Below are positions 17,981 through 25,502 of a DNA stretch of 64,000 bases, in pieces. Position 1 is the first letter of the stretch. The number at the start of each line of letters is the position of its first letter. Both the position numbers and the translations under genes were made by a program. Source of the stretch: DATFJT01 sp965230755 (GTDB taxonomy: Bacteria; Bacteroidota; Bacteroidia; Chitinophagales; Saprospiraceae); NCBI GenBank assembly GCA_965230755.1, contig CBDDLT010000003.1, positions 280,281-344,280 of the forward strand, in the 5' to 3' direction. The notes under the pieces are model-generated. The model had not been told where the DNA came from. It searched no databases and was given only the letters and a program-made list of their open reading frames with translations.

Positions 17981-17989
17981 GAATAGCCC

Positions 17990-18637
17990 TTACTTAATTC
18001 CGAGTATTTTATGCGTTTGTAAGCTCATTTTCCAAAGTGGCATGTCCAAACAATATTCCTGCGTGAGCCGGAGGTTTTCCTCTATTTTGGGTCCATCCAT
18101 AGCCTGTAAATAGAAGTGATCAAATTCCCAAGAGGTGAAATCTTCCGGTTTTAATAGTTCTTGAGGATAAATAAGCTTGAGCTCATTTCCACTACGCTGA
18201 ACAACTTCAGTATGAGGCTTAGGAGAAACACAAACCCAATCCATTTCTTCAGGCACCTTCTTTGTCCCATTGGTCTCGATAGCCACATAACATCCAATCT
18301 TATGAAACGCTGTTATCAAGTCTTTATCGACTTGCAACATGGGCTCACCTCCAGTTAGTACAATAAACTTCTCCCCATCAATGGGCCATATCTCTTTTAT
18401 CCTTGCCATCAATTCTTCAAGTGTATATACTCCTCCATTCTCCCCATCCGTACCAAAAAAATCAGTATCACAAAAATTACATTTGGCTGTTGCCCGATCT
18501 TTTTCCAGTCCTGACCAAAGATTACATCCGGTGAATCGAATAAAGATGGCTGGCCTCCCGGAATGAAAGCCTTCACCTTGAAGCGTGTAGTACAACTCCT
18601 TAATTTTGTAATTCTTTTGAGTGCCTTGCTCAGTCAT
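17990..18637 (-). CDS. queE: 7-carboxy-7-deazaguanine synthase
   Basis: QueE is a radical-SAM enzyme that makes 7-carboxy-7-deazaguanine from carboxytetrahydropterin in queuosine synthesis. The 215-residue protein has the extended radical-SAM motif CX14CX2C (FTGCNLWSGLEKD to KCNFCDT), typical of one QueE subgroup. It also has LTGGEPMLQVD, AIETNGT and the C-terminal WKMSLQTHKILGIK. The in-frame ATG at 18679 would add 14 residues without homology, so I chose 18637. queA, a later enzyme of the same pathway, is 4.6 kb downstream. Confidence 0.95.
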   Translation of the reverse strand: MTEQGTQKNYKIKELYYTLQGEGFHSGRPAIFIRFTGCNLWSGLEKDRATAKCNFCDTDFFGTDGENGGVYTLEELMARIKEIWPIDGEKFIVLTGGEPMLQVDKDLITAFHKIGCYVAIETNGTKKVPEEMDWVCVSPKPHTEVVQRSGNELKLIYPQELLKPEDFTSWEFDHFYLQAMDGPKIEENLRLTQEYCLDMPLWKMSLQTHKILGIK

Positions 18638-18769
18638 TATACCCTTGTTAAAGCAGGAAGCAAAATTAGGCCATTTCACTAAGTATTGTTCGTTCGCCTA
18701 AAAAAAAATTAAAAATACTTTTGAAAGGGATCGAATTACGGGATATTTGAACTTGTAAAACTGAAGATC

Positions 18770-19588
18770 TTGAAATTAATTCCTCATCCGAACTATTCTT
18801 TTTCCATCGAAAGTCTAGATATCGATTCGAGAAAAGATCCTTTTTACTTGCTATTCTACCCTATTATCGGAAAAGACTTTGTAGAGGAATATCACGACAT
18901 GTATTTGATCAATCGAACCATGTCCAACTACCTCTACGATTGCTCTTTGGATCATCGCAACAGTGTTCTGTGGAGAGAGAGGGGCATTGTGGAGGACTTA
19001 TCCATCAGTTATATTGGAAGATTATCTTGTTCTTGGCTCAATGAAAGACCTCAGTTGATCACAAGGCTAACCGAAAAAAAGACAGACGGTACTGGCGATT
19101 CTATAGAATCAAAGCTAATCTTGAAGCCTAAGTTATACCCTAAAAAGGCCGTCTTCATCGAAACTAATAAACCAGTCTACTTTTTTGAGTTTCCATCATT
19201 CGAAAAATCTTCTCTTCCCAAGAAAAAAGAAGAAGTTCTGGATATCGTAAGCAAAAAGACCAATTTTGGAATTCAAGAAAAGTACGACTCTTATTACTAC
19301 CTGACGCTTCCAAGTTCCATTGACCTGCATACCGAAAATCTAGATATTAACACCAAAGATCTGGATGCTAAACAAATATTGAGCATTCAATTAACTACTT
19401 TTGAGGAATACATAGAAAATGCTCTTATTGCCAACTTAGATTACGTTTATGTTATTCACGGTATCGGAAAAGGCAAGCTTAGGGAAATGATTCATCAAAA
19501 ATTAAAAGAAATTCCGGAAGTAAGTAGTTTTATCAATGAGTATCATCCCAAATATGGTTGGGGCGCTACTCAAGTCTTTTTTAAGTAG
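18770..19588 (+). CDS. Smr-domain protein
   Basis: The 272-residue protein ends in a small MutS-related (Smr) domain: IDLHTENLDINTKDLDAKQILSIQL, then YVYVIHGIGKGKLREMIHQKL, with the DLH and HGxGKGKLR motifs. Smr domains bind or nick branched DNA or RNA. The N-terminal 190 residues form a beta-rich domain related to DUF2027 proteins of Bacteroidota. The only suitable start is a TTG at 18770. It overlaps no gene and lies 4 bases before the pssA start. The substrate is unknown. Confidence 0.87.
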   Translation: MKLIPHPNYSFSIESLDIDSRKDPFYLLFYPIIGKDFVEEYHDMYLINRTMSNYLYDCSLDHRNSVLWRERGIVEDLSISYIGRLSCSWLNERPQLITRLTEKKTDGTGDSIESKLILKPKLYPKKAVFIETNKPVYFFEFPSFEKSSLPKKKEEVLDIVSKKTNFGIQEKYDSYYYLTLPSSIDLHTENLDINTKDLDAKQILSIQLTTFEEYIENALIANLDYVYVIHGIGKGKLREMIHQKLKEIPEVSSFINEYHPKYGWGATQVFFK

Positions 19589-19592
19589 TAAT

Positions 19593-20273
19593 ATGAAAAA
19601 CAAGATTTCTGCTTTTATCCCAAATGCCCTCACATTAATGAATCTGTTGTCGGCAGTTTTGGCCATCTTACTCCAAGACATACAATTGGCGATGTACTTT
19701 TTTGTGGCCTCCTTGGTTTTTGATGTTCTAGACGGTTGGGCTGCGAGAAAACTCAATGTACAGAGTCCACTTGGAGTTCAACTGGATTCATTGGCTGATC
19801 TGGTAAGTTTTGGTGTTATGCCCGCTTTCTTTTTATTCCAACTCTATGAAGAATTTTGTGGCTATACTGCCTTGATAGTGGGTCTCATACCTGTTGCTGG
19901 TGCCTATCGATTGGGAAAGTTCAATCTACTGGAGCCTTCTAAGTACTTCAAGGGTTTGCCGATTCCTTCTGCTGCCTTTTTTATCATGAGCATTATTTTC
20001 TTATCGGTGGTGGACCGCGATTTGTTTGTCGAATTACTTTCTTCCAGCTTCGTTCTATGGTTAATTACCTTGTTCGTCTGCTTCAGTATGTTATCTAAGG
20101 TAAAATTGATCTCATTAAAAGGATCTGCCAAGGAAAGATCAATCCTATTCGGTATGATCATACCTCCGGTCGTTCTAGGCATTTTCTTTCCTATTGTACT
20201 TATTTTGATCATTCCAGTTTATTTCCTTTCTGGGATAGTTATTCGAAGACCTGAGAGGCATTCGACTCAATAA
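19593..20273 (+). CDS. pssA: CDP-diacylglycerol--serine O-phosphatidyltransferase
   Basis: The 226-residue inner-membrane enzyme makes phosphatidylserine. The CDP-alcohol phosphatidyltransferase motif D-x2-D-G-x2-A-R-x8-G-x3-D-x3-D is present as DVLDGWAARKLN followed by PLGVQLDSLAD. Several hydrophobic helices follow. The ATG at 19593 is chosen because the earlier in-frame ATG at 19536 lies in the Smr gene. Its 3' end overlaps the convergent gmhB by 35 bases. A psd (decarboxylase) gene is not in the window. Confidence 0.95.
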   Translation: MKNKISAFIPNALTLMNLLSAVLAILLQDIQLAMYFFVASLVFDVLDGWAARKLNVQSPLGVQLDSLADLVSFGVMPAFFLFQLYEEFCGYTALIVGLIPVAGAYRLGKFNLLEPSKYFKGLPIPSAAFFIMSIIFLSVVDRDLFVELLSSSFVLWLITLFVCFSMLSKVKLISLKGSAKERSILFGMIIPPVVLGIFFPIVLILIIPVYFLSGIVIRRPERHSTQ

Positions 20274-20793
20274 AATGTGCAAACTCCTGTAAAGATCGAA
20301 AACTGAAATGCGCTCGTGGATCCTCAGTCTCCGCTAAGCGTACTGCTTTTATACCAAAACCAAGAGCGGCCTCTATATCTGAATCACTATCACCCACCAT
20401 CCAAGATCTTTCTTTTCGAATAAATGGAAAGTCAATTATCGCTTGATGAAGCATACCGGTTTTGGGTTTTCTGCAGTAACAATTTGCGCTCGCAAGATGA
20501 GGACAAAAATAATCCTGATGAATTTGTGCACCGCATGATTCCAGATGACCGATCATTTTTAGATGTAGAATTTCCAAATCCCAGACAGTCATTATCCTCT
20601 TTCCGATCCCCTGCTGGTTCGTTACGATCACTACCGGATAAAAATATTGGTTTAAACTTCGAATAGCCTCCACTGCTCCATCGAGGAAATCCAATTCTTC
20701 CATATTTCGAACATATGCATTCTCTATTTTACGATTGATCACTCCATCGCGATCTAGAAATAATGCAGGCTTTTGAATAGATGAATAGGACAT
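20239..20793 (-). CDS. gmhB: HAD phosphatase, heptose 1,7-bisphosphate phosphatase type
   Basis: The 184-residue protein has the HAD motifs ALFLDRDGVIN, VVIVTNQQGIGK, and VGDSDSDIEAA. A zinc-binding insertion DYFCPHLASANCYCRKPKTGM (C-x-H...C-x-C) is typical of GmhB and HisB-N. The neighbouring gmhA gene makes the heptose assignment likely. GmhB removes the 7-phosphate from D-glycero-manno-heptose bisphosphate on the way to the ADP- or GDP-heptose used in surface glycans. The 5-base gap to gmhA indicates one operon. The 3' end overlaps pssA. Confidence 0.9.
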   Translation of the reverse strand: MSYSSIQKPALFLDRDGVINRKIENAYVRNMEELDFLDGAVEAIRSLNQYFYPVVIVTNQQGIGKRIMTVWDLEILHLKMIGHLESCGAQIHQDYFCPHLASANCYCRKPKTGMLHQAIIDFPFIRKERSWMVGDSDSDIEAALGFGIKAVRLAETEDPRAHFSFRSLQEFAHFIESNASQVFE

Positions 20794-20798
20794 AGTAC

Positions 20799-21362
20799 CT
20801 AGAATAGACTATTTTCTATTTCTTCACATAGAAGGTGGCCCAACAAAATATGCATTTCCTGAATCCTGGGTGTGCTCTTTGAAGGAACGTAAATTCGAAA
20901 ATCTGCCCAATCGTCTAAATTTCCACCGTCCATCCCGCTGAAAATAGCAACCGCAATACCTTTAGATTTGGCACTTTCCGCTGCTTTGATAATATTTTTT
21001 GAATTGCCAGAAGTAGAAAAACCAATCAATAAATCACCTTTATTGCCTACTCCTTCCAACATTCTTGAAAAAACCTGTTCATAGCCATAATCGTTGGCCA
21101 CTGAAGTGAGATGGCTTGTATTCGCATGTAGTGCAATAGCTGCAAGCGCCCTTCTTTCCTTCATGAACCTGCCACTAAGCTCTGCCGCAATATGTTGAGC
21201 ATCTGCCGCACTACCTCCATTCCCACAAAGGAGCAATTTTCCTCCGGACTTCAAAACCTCTACTGACTTCTGGCAAAGATTCGAAAATTCTCGGTGTAAC
21301 TCTTCAGATTGGCTCATCTCTGTGACCAATTGAATATGGTCCTTTATTCCGTCGTAATACAT
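20799..21362 (-). CDS. gmhA: Sedoheptulose-7-phosphate isomerase (SIS domain)
   Basis: The 187-residue protein is a SIS-domain isomerase with GNGGSAADAQHIAAELSGRF, then STSGNSKNIIKAAESAK, and EMHILLGHLLCEEIENS, which together form the GmhA active site. It converts sedoheptulose 7-phosphate to heptose 7-phosphate, the first step of heptose synthesis. gmhB follows in the same operon. An IS3-family element sits 140 bases upstream in the same orientation, which may affect expression. Confidence 0.93.
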   Translation of the reverse strand: MYYDGIKDHIQLVTEMSQSEELHREFSNLCQKSVEVLKSGGKLLLCGNGGSAADAQHIAAELSGRFMKERRALAAIALHANTSHLTSVANDYGYEQVFSRMLEGVGNKGDLLIGFSTSGNSKNIIKAAESAKSKGIAVAIFSGMDGGNLDDWADFRIYVPSKSTPRIQEMHILLGHLLCEEIENSLF

Positions 21363-21443
21363 GATATCACTTTATCCGCTTGTTAAACCCAAAGATAGTA
21401 AAAGGCGTAAGGACAAAGTTACCATTGTTGATGTATTAATAGG

Positions 21444-21499
21444 TTATCAGTTATAAGTGATCAGTTATCAGTTATCAGTTATCAGTTAACAGTTAACAG
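21444..21499. repeat. Heptamer tandem repeat interrupted by the IS
   Basis: Eight heptamers lie in a row: TTATCAG, TTATAAG, TGATCAG, then TTATCAG three times, then TTAACAG twice. The next unit begins TGA and is broken by the insertion sequence. On the far side (22895-22908) the array resumes as TGATCTG TTATTTT, so removing the IS and one TGA copy restores a longer array. It is a short minisatellite and not a CRISPR array. Confidence 0.9.
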
Positions 21500-21502
21500 T
21501 GA

Positions 21503-21528
21503 TGTCTCGTCCTAAAATAAGTTTACAC
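21503..21528. repeat. IS terminal inverted repeat, orfB side
   Basis: This 26-base outer repeat matches the orfA-side repeat at 22869-22894 with two differences. It is the real boundary because the TGA target duplication abuts it. Confidence 0.88.
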
Positions 21529-21590
21529 GATTAAATAATAATCCTAGCATAGGTTGACATAGGTTTCTAAGTCCTAAAATAGGTTTACAT
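21509..21590. repeat. Three iterated end-repeat copies at one IS end
   Basis: The core of the terminal repeat is present three times in the same orientation, starting at 21509, 21541 and 21571 (spacing 32 and 30 bases). The outer and inner copies are near perfect (GTCCTAAAATA...GTTTACA) and the middle one is degenerate (ATCCTAGCATAGGTTGACA). The inner copy overlaps the orfB stop codon and fits the right-end repeat better than the outer one. The opposite end has only one copy. Confidence 0.85.
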
Positions 21591-22476
21591 TTTGAGTTTT
21601 TGCTGATTTCCATAAATTCTTTGGTTTTAAATTTTTGTTTGCTTCAATTTCATTAGGAGTAAAGAGTCCTATACTGTAATGAGGTCTTTGGTTGTTATAA
21701 AGTTTAACTGCTTTATCTAGCTCTATTTTAGCCTGTTTCAAGGAGGTAATTTTTAGGTCCTTTAAATACTCATTCTTTATGATTCCGTTTATTCTTTCGG
21801 CTACTGCATTATCTCTTGGATCACCAGTTTGTGTCATACTGATTGCTATACCTTTTGATCGAAGTAATGATACATATTGATAGCTACAATATTGAAATCC
21901 TCGATCCGAATGATGTATCAGATGATAAGGAGTTTCTTGTTCTAAGCTATTAAAAGCCATTTTCAGTGCCTCGATACTTTCTTTGACCTTTAGAGAGTGG
22001 CTTACATTAAATCCTATGACCTTGTGGGTATATGCATCCGTTATAAAACTGATATACAAAAAGCCTCGTACTGTTTTGAGGTAAGTAATATCACTAACCC
22101 ATAACTGATTTTTTCTTTCTAGATTTATCCCTTCTATTAGATTAGGCCATTTCTTAAAATTATGGATAGAGTTAGTGGTTCGAACTCTTCGTTTTCTTCT
22201 TTTTATCAACAAGTTATGGTTTTTAAGTAAGTCAAAAAACGCATCTCTTCCCAGCTTGATATTGTGCATTTCAAGATCGGCTTGAATCTTCTTAAATAGC
22301 TTCCTTCCTCCCATAAATCTATGCTGTTTTCGTATCGCATGGACCCATTTCAAAATGAGAGCTTCATCTAATCTTTCTTGTGCTTTTCGCTTTTGATATT
22401 GATAATAAGCTTGTCGACTTACTCCAAGTAATGTGCACAACCGTTGAATCTGAACTGTTGGTTTATCTGTCTTCAT
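21574..22476 (-). CDS. IS3-family transposase OrfB (integrase core)
   Basis: The 300-residue product has an HTH_21-like N-terminus (LCTLLGVSRQAYYQYQKRK) and an rve integrase core with the DDE triad: Asp in LWVSDITYL, Asp in HHSDRGFQY, and Glu in DNAVAERINGIIKNE, followed by YNNQRPHYSIGLFTPNE. The frame stays open upstream of the ATG into the 3' end of orfA, so it is most likely made mainly as an OrfAB fusion by -1 frameshifting. The stop codon lies inside the inner repeat copy of the IS end. Confidence 0.95.
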   Translation of the reverse strand: MKTDKPTVQIQRLCTLLGVSRQAYYQYQKRKAQERLDEALILKWVHAIRKQHRFMGGRKLFKKIQADLEMHNIKLGRDAFFDLLKNHNLLIKRRKRRVRTTNSIHNFKKWPNLIEGINLERKNQLWVSDITYLKTVRGFLYISFITDAYTHKVIGFNVSHSLKVKESIEALKMAFNSLEQETPYHLIHHSDRGFQYCSYQYVSLLRSKGIAISMTQTGDPRDNAVAERINGIIKNEYLKDLKITSLKQAKIELDKAVKLYNNQRPHYSIGLFTPNEIEANKNLKPKNLWKSAKTQNVNLF

Positions 22477-22484
22477 CTGTTGAA

Positions 22485-22853
22485 TTACTTGGAATCGAAC
22501 TTTTTTTCAATCTTGATTTGATAAACCTCTTCCGCTTTCTTGATCATTCGCTCATACAACTCCAGCTTTAAGCGTAATTGCTCATTCTCTTGTTCTAAAG
22601 CACTCTTCCTTGCTGATTGGCTTTTCTTTTCCTTCTTAAATTCAGACAAAGCTTTTGTTTTTGGAAAGATACCCCTTTCATATTCATCCTCATAACCCAA
22701 CTGACGTATCCAGTTCGTTAATGTAGAACTACCTCTAATCCCATATCGGTTAAGTACTTCTTTTTGGGTCTCTTCTCCCCTTAAATATTCCAATACCACC
22801 TTCTGTTTTAACTCTCTAGCGTAACGCTTACTTTTACCAGCTTTTCGTCCCAT
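22485..22853 (-). CDS. IS3-family OrfA (HTH DNA-binding)
   Basis: The product of 122 residues has a helix-turn-helix of the HTH_8/InsE type (ELKQKVVLEYLRGEETQKEVLNRYGIRGSSTLTNWIRQLG) and a leucine-zipper-like coiled coil (LEQENEQLRLKLELYERMIKKAEEVY). It binds the IS ends. I chose the ATG at 22853 over 22895 because the longer form would begin in the IS repeat. The gene ends in KKFDSK, coded over A7G. The gap to orfB is 8 bases. Confidence 0.92.
   Translation of the reverse strand: MGRKAGKSKRYARELKQKVVLEYLRGEETQKEVLNRYGIRGSSTLTNWIRQLGYEDEYERGIFPKTKALSEFKKEKKSQSARKSALEQENEQLRLKLELYERMIKKAEEVYQIKIEKKFDSK
22500..22507 (-). other. IS frameshift site A7G
   Basis: On the minus strand the sequence reads GAAAAAAAG, so codons are GAA AAA AAG. 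The heptamer A-AAA-AAG is the classical -1 slippery site of IS3 elements. After the slip the frame reads KVRFQVIQQ and then enters MKTDKP of OrfB without a stop. Confidence 0.88.
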
Positions 22854-22875
22854 TTTACACCGCTTTTTGTGTAAA
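22854..22875 (-). promoter_or_regulatory. Hairpin at the orfA start codon
   Basis: Perfect 7-base arms (TTTACAC at 22854-22860 and GTGTAAA at 22869-22875) enclose 8 bases and abut the ATG of orfA. Transcripts entering from outside would carry both arms and fold over the start, as known for IS10/IS50 read-through protection. Confidence 0.55.
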
Positions 22876-22897
22876 CCTATTTTAGGACAAGACATGA

Positions 22898-23231
22898 TCT
22901 GTTATTTTGTTCATCTTCTTGGTCTTTTCCTCTTTAGTTTGTCTATCTAAGGCATGCGAGCGAAGGGGGAGGAAAAGAATAATTCTTATCGGATGGAACC
23001 TTCTGCAAGTTGAGTTGAGTCGAAATCACCTTTTGTGAAGCTGAAACACGACAACACCGTTATTAATTCTCCATTTTCAATTATTAATTCTAATAATTCT
23101 TGCTTATTTAAGTTATTTTACTTTATTGCGTCTTATTATTCACTGAGCGATCAAAAATTGCCCAGATAATTTCGTTTATAAACACATAAGTAAGACAAAT
23201 TTATATTTTTGCATTTTTTTAAATTAAGCAG
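22898..23231. other. Intergenic stretch between IS and queA
   Basis: No gene was found. It contains the tail of the interrupted heptamer array, a C/T-rich segment near 22920-22945 and an AT-rich part before queA with a TATTTTTG box (near 23208-23216) that lacks a matched TTG. It has no preQ1 riboswitch signature. Confidence 0.5.
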
Positions 23232-24296
23232 ATGAGAACAAAACTCTCAGAATTTGATTTCGAATTACCGGAAAAGTTGATAGCCAAGTATCCTGCGAAA
23301 AATAGGGATGAATCAAGGCTGATGGTTGTTGACCGGCAAAAAGGAACGATTGAGCATAAAGTATTTAAGGATATTCTGGAGTATTTTAATGAAGAGGATC
23401 TCATGATCTTCAATAATACGAAGGTTTTTCCAGCTAGGCTTTTCGGTGTTAAGGAAAAGACCAATGCCAAAATCGAGGTTTTCCTATTAAGGGAATTGAA
23501 CAGAGAAGCGAAGTTGTGGGATGTATTGGTAGATCCAGCTCGAAAAATCAGAGTAGGTAATAAGCTCTATTTTACCGATAAGAAAGGGAATGAATCTCTT
23601 GTTGCGGAAGTAGTAGATAATACAACTTCAAGAGGAAGAACCATCCGGTTTCTACACGAAGGTGATGATGAAGAATTTAGAACAGAACTCTTCAGTCTAG
23701 GTTCTCCTCCGCTCCCAAAGTACATAGATCGAGAGGTAGAAAAACTGGATTTCGAGCGATATCAGACCATTTACGCAAAAGAAATTGGTGCTGTCGCTGC
23801 ACCGACTGCTGGACTCCACTTCAGTAGGGAGTTGATGAAAAGACTTGAAATCAAGGGTGTCGAATTCACTGAGCTTACACTGCACATCGGTTTGGGTACC
23901 TTCAGAGAAATAGAGGTTGAAGATTTGTCTAAACACAAGATGGATGCTGAATATTACAAGATAGAAGATGATACAGCTGAGAAAGTAAATCAAGCCATTA
24001 ACTCTAAGAGAAGAATTTGTGCAGTAGGGACAACCAGTATGAGATCGATTGAGTCTGCTGTATCTGCTCAAGGATTGCTGAAAAGATCTGAGGGATGGAC
24101 CAATCTTTTTATCTATCCGCCTTATGACTTTAGTATCGCCAATTGTATGATAACCAACTTTCATCTTCCAAAATCAAGTCTAGTCATTATGATCAGCGCA
24201 TTTGGAGGAAAGGAGTTAATCAGAGAAGCATATGATCAGGCAATAAAAGAGAAATACAGATTCTTCAGTTATGGAGATTCTATGTTGATATTATAA
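23232..24296 (+). CDS. queA: S-adenosylmethionine:tRNA ribosyltransferase-isomerase
   Basis: QueA transfers and rearranges the ribosyl moiety of SAM to preQ1 in tRNA to give epoxyqueuosine. The 354-residue protein has the family segments FDFELPEKLIAKYPAKNRDESRL, MIFNNTKVFPARLFG, AAPTAGLHFSRELMKRLEIKG, LTLHIGLGTFREIEVEDLSKHKMDAE, VGTTSMRSIESA, and TNFHLPKSSLVIMISAFGG. Length and ATG start are standard. It belongs to the queuosine pathway with queE. It is a single gene in its own unit. Confidence 0.97.
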   Translation: MRTKLSEFDFELPEKLIAKYPAKNRDESRLMVVDRQKGTIEHKVFKDILEYFNEEDLMIFNNTKVFPARLFGVKEKTNAKIEVFLLRELNREAKLWDVLVDPARKIRVGNKLYFTDKKGNESLVAEVVDNTTSRGRTIRFLHEGDDEEFRTELFSLGSPPLPKYIDREVEKLDFERYQTIYAKEIGAVAAPTAGLHFSRELMKRLEIKGVEFTELTLHIGLGTFREIEVEDLSKHKMDAEYYKIEDDTAEKVNQAINSKRRICAVGTTSMRSIESAVSAQGLLKRSEGWTNLFIYPPYDFSIANCMITNFHLPKSSLVIMISAFGGKELIREAYDQAIKEKYRFFSYGDSMLIL

Positions 24297-24427
24297 TTCG
24301 AAAAGTGGAACTTTTTTTGCTCCTCGTTGATTAATAAAAATGCGAGCCATTTGATAAAGCCATAAGTTGCTGTTATTCAGCCTTTTGCAATAATATTTTG
24401 TTTTAGAATTTTATTTTCGCAAAGTAC

Positions 24428-24458
24428 TTGAACCATTTGCTCGCTTTTTTTAGTTTTG
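24428..24458 (+). promoter_or_regulatory. Bacteroidota promoter upstream of the DUF2795 gene
   Basis: TTG at 24428-24430 and TAGTTTTG at 24451-24458 are separated by exactly 20 bases. The predicted start of transcription is near 24465, giving a leader of about 30 bases before the ATG at 24495. This is a good match to the phylum consensus. Confidence 0.7.
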
Positions 24459-24494
24459 TGACAAAATTAATGTCGATTAAATAGTAGTAAATAA

Positions 24495-24716
24495 ATGTAT
24501 TGGACATTAGAATTAGCGTTGCATCTTGAGGATGCACCTTGGCCCGCGGCTCGAGATGAGTTGTTGGATTATGCGATAAGATCCGGAGCTCCTTTGGAAG
24601 TAATTGAAAATTTACAAGCCATAGAAGATGAAGGGGAAATTTATGAAGGTATAGAAGATATCTGGCCTGATTTTCCCCAGAGGGATGATTTTTTATTTAA
24701 CGAGGACGAATACTAG
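24495..24716 (+). CDS. DUF2795 family small acidic protein
   Basis: The 73-residue protein begins MYWTLELALHLEDAPWPAARDELLDYAIRSGAPLEVIENLQAI and ends in a strongly acidic tail (DFPQRDDFLFNEDEY). This fits the DUF2795 family, which is conserved in Bacteroidota and often encoded near cell division or nucleotide genes. The function is not established. It is followed by cmk after 78 bases. Confidence 0.9.
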   Translation: MYWTLELALHLEDAPWPAARDELLDYAIRSGAPLEVIENLQAIEDEGEIYEGIEDIWPDFPQRDDFLFNEDEY

Positions 24717-24794
24717 AATTCCCGTTCGAACTTTCCATTATCGGAGACCAACGCCGAATTCTATTGTTTTTCCCAATTATTACAATAGAATATA

Positions 24795-25502
24795 TTGAAA
24801 AGCATCGCGATAGCTATTGACGGCCAGTCATCTTGTGGAAAAAGCACTTTAGCAAGGGATTTAGCAAAAAAACTGAACTATACCTATATCGATAGCGGGT
24901 CCATGTACCGGGCTGTGACTTATTATTTTCTTCAAAACGATATCGACTACACGAATAATAATGATCTGGATTCGATCTTAGGTCAGATTAATATTCGATT
25001 CGAAAAAAAGGAAGATGGTGGTCAGAATATTTTCTTGAATGAAAAAAATATTTCTACTGAAATAAGGTCAAAGCAGGTCAATGATCATGTAAGCCCGGTC
25101 GCCACGATATCAAAGGTGAGGCGATTCCTGGTAGAACAACAAAGGGGTTTTCGTACCAATCAGGGAATTGTAATGGACGGCAGGGATATAGGAACAGTGG
25201 TATTCCCCAACGCGGAGTTGAAATTGTTTCTCAAAGCAAATATCGATGTAAGAACAATACGCAGGTTCCTAGAACTCCAGGAGAATAAATTACCTCTTGA
25301 TTACGAAACGGTTAAAAGTAATTTACAGAAGAGAGATTTGATTGATAGCAGCCGCGAAGACAGTCCTTTGACCATTGCTGAAAATGCGATAGTATTTGAT
25401 ACGAGTTATTTAAGTAAAAAAGAGCAATTCTTAATGATTTACGTATTAGCTTTGTCTCGAATTAATGGTCCTGATCAAATCAATTTGAGGAATGCTTTAT
25501 GA
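24795..25502 (+). CDS. cmk: Cytidylate kinase
   Basis: Cmk phosphorylates CMP and dCMP with ATP. The 235-residue protein has the P-loop GQSSCGKST near residue 9, then DSGSMYRAVTYYF, VMDGRDIGTVVFPNAELKLFL, and RDLIDSSREDSPL, all characteristic. It starts at a TTG (24795), with no ATG at the expected N-terminus (KSIAIAIDGQSSCGKS). Its stop codon overlaps the start of marC by 4 bases (ATGA), which indicates translational coupling. Confidence 0.96.
   Translation: MKSIAIAIDGQSSCGKSTLARDLAKKLNYTYIDSGSMYRAVTYYFLQNDIDYTNNNDLDSILGQINIRFEKKEDGGQNIFLNEKNISTEIRSKQVNDHVSPVATISKVRRFLVEQQRGFRTNQGIVMDGRDIGTVVFPNAELKLFLKANIDVRTIRRFLELQENKLPLDYETVKSNLQKRDLIDSSREDSPLTIAENAIVFDTSYLSKKEQFLMIYVLALSRINGPDQINLRNAL

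Larger units (their letters stand above)
21503..22894 (-). mobile_element. Complete IS3-family insertion sequence
   Basis: The element is 1392 bases long. Its 26-base terminal repeats (21503-21528 and 22869-22894) match with two mismatches and begin TGTCT. A 3-base target duplication, TGA, flanks it at 21500-21502 and 22895-22897. It carries orfA and orfB on the minus strand with a slippery A7G at the end of orfA. All these traits fit the IS3 family, with the 3-base duplication suggesting an IS150-like group. No internal stop is seen, so it may be active. It sits between gmhA and queA and reads toward gmhA. Confidence 0.92.

Noticed and set aside
21444..21499. Heptamer repeats as a CRISPR array
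   Set aside because: Units are only 7 bases, contiguous, without spacers, and no cas genes are present.
23150..23231. preQ1 riboswitch upstream of queA
   Set aside because: No compact H-type pseudoknot sequence pattern is present in the AT-rich leader.
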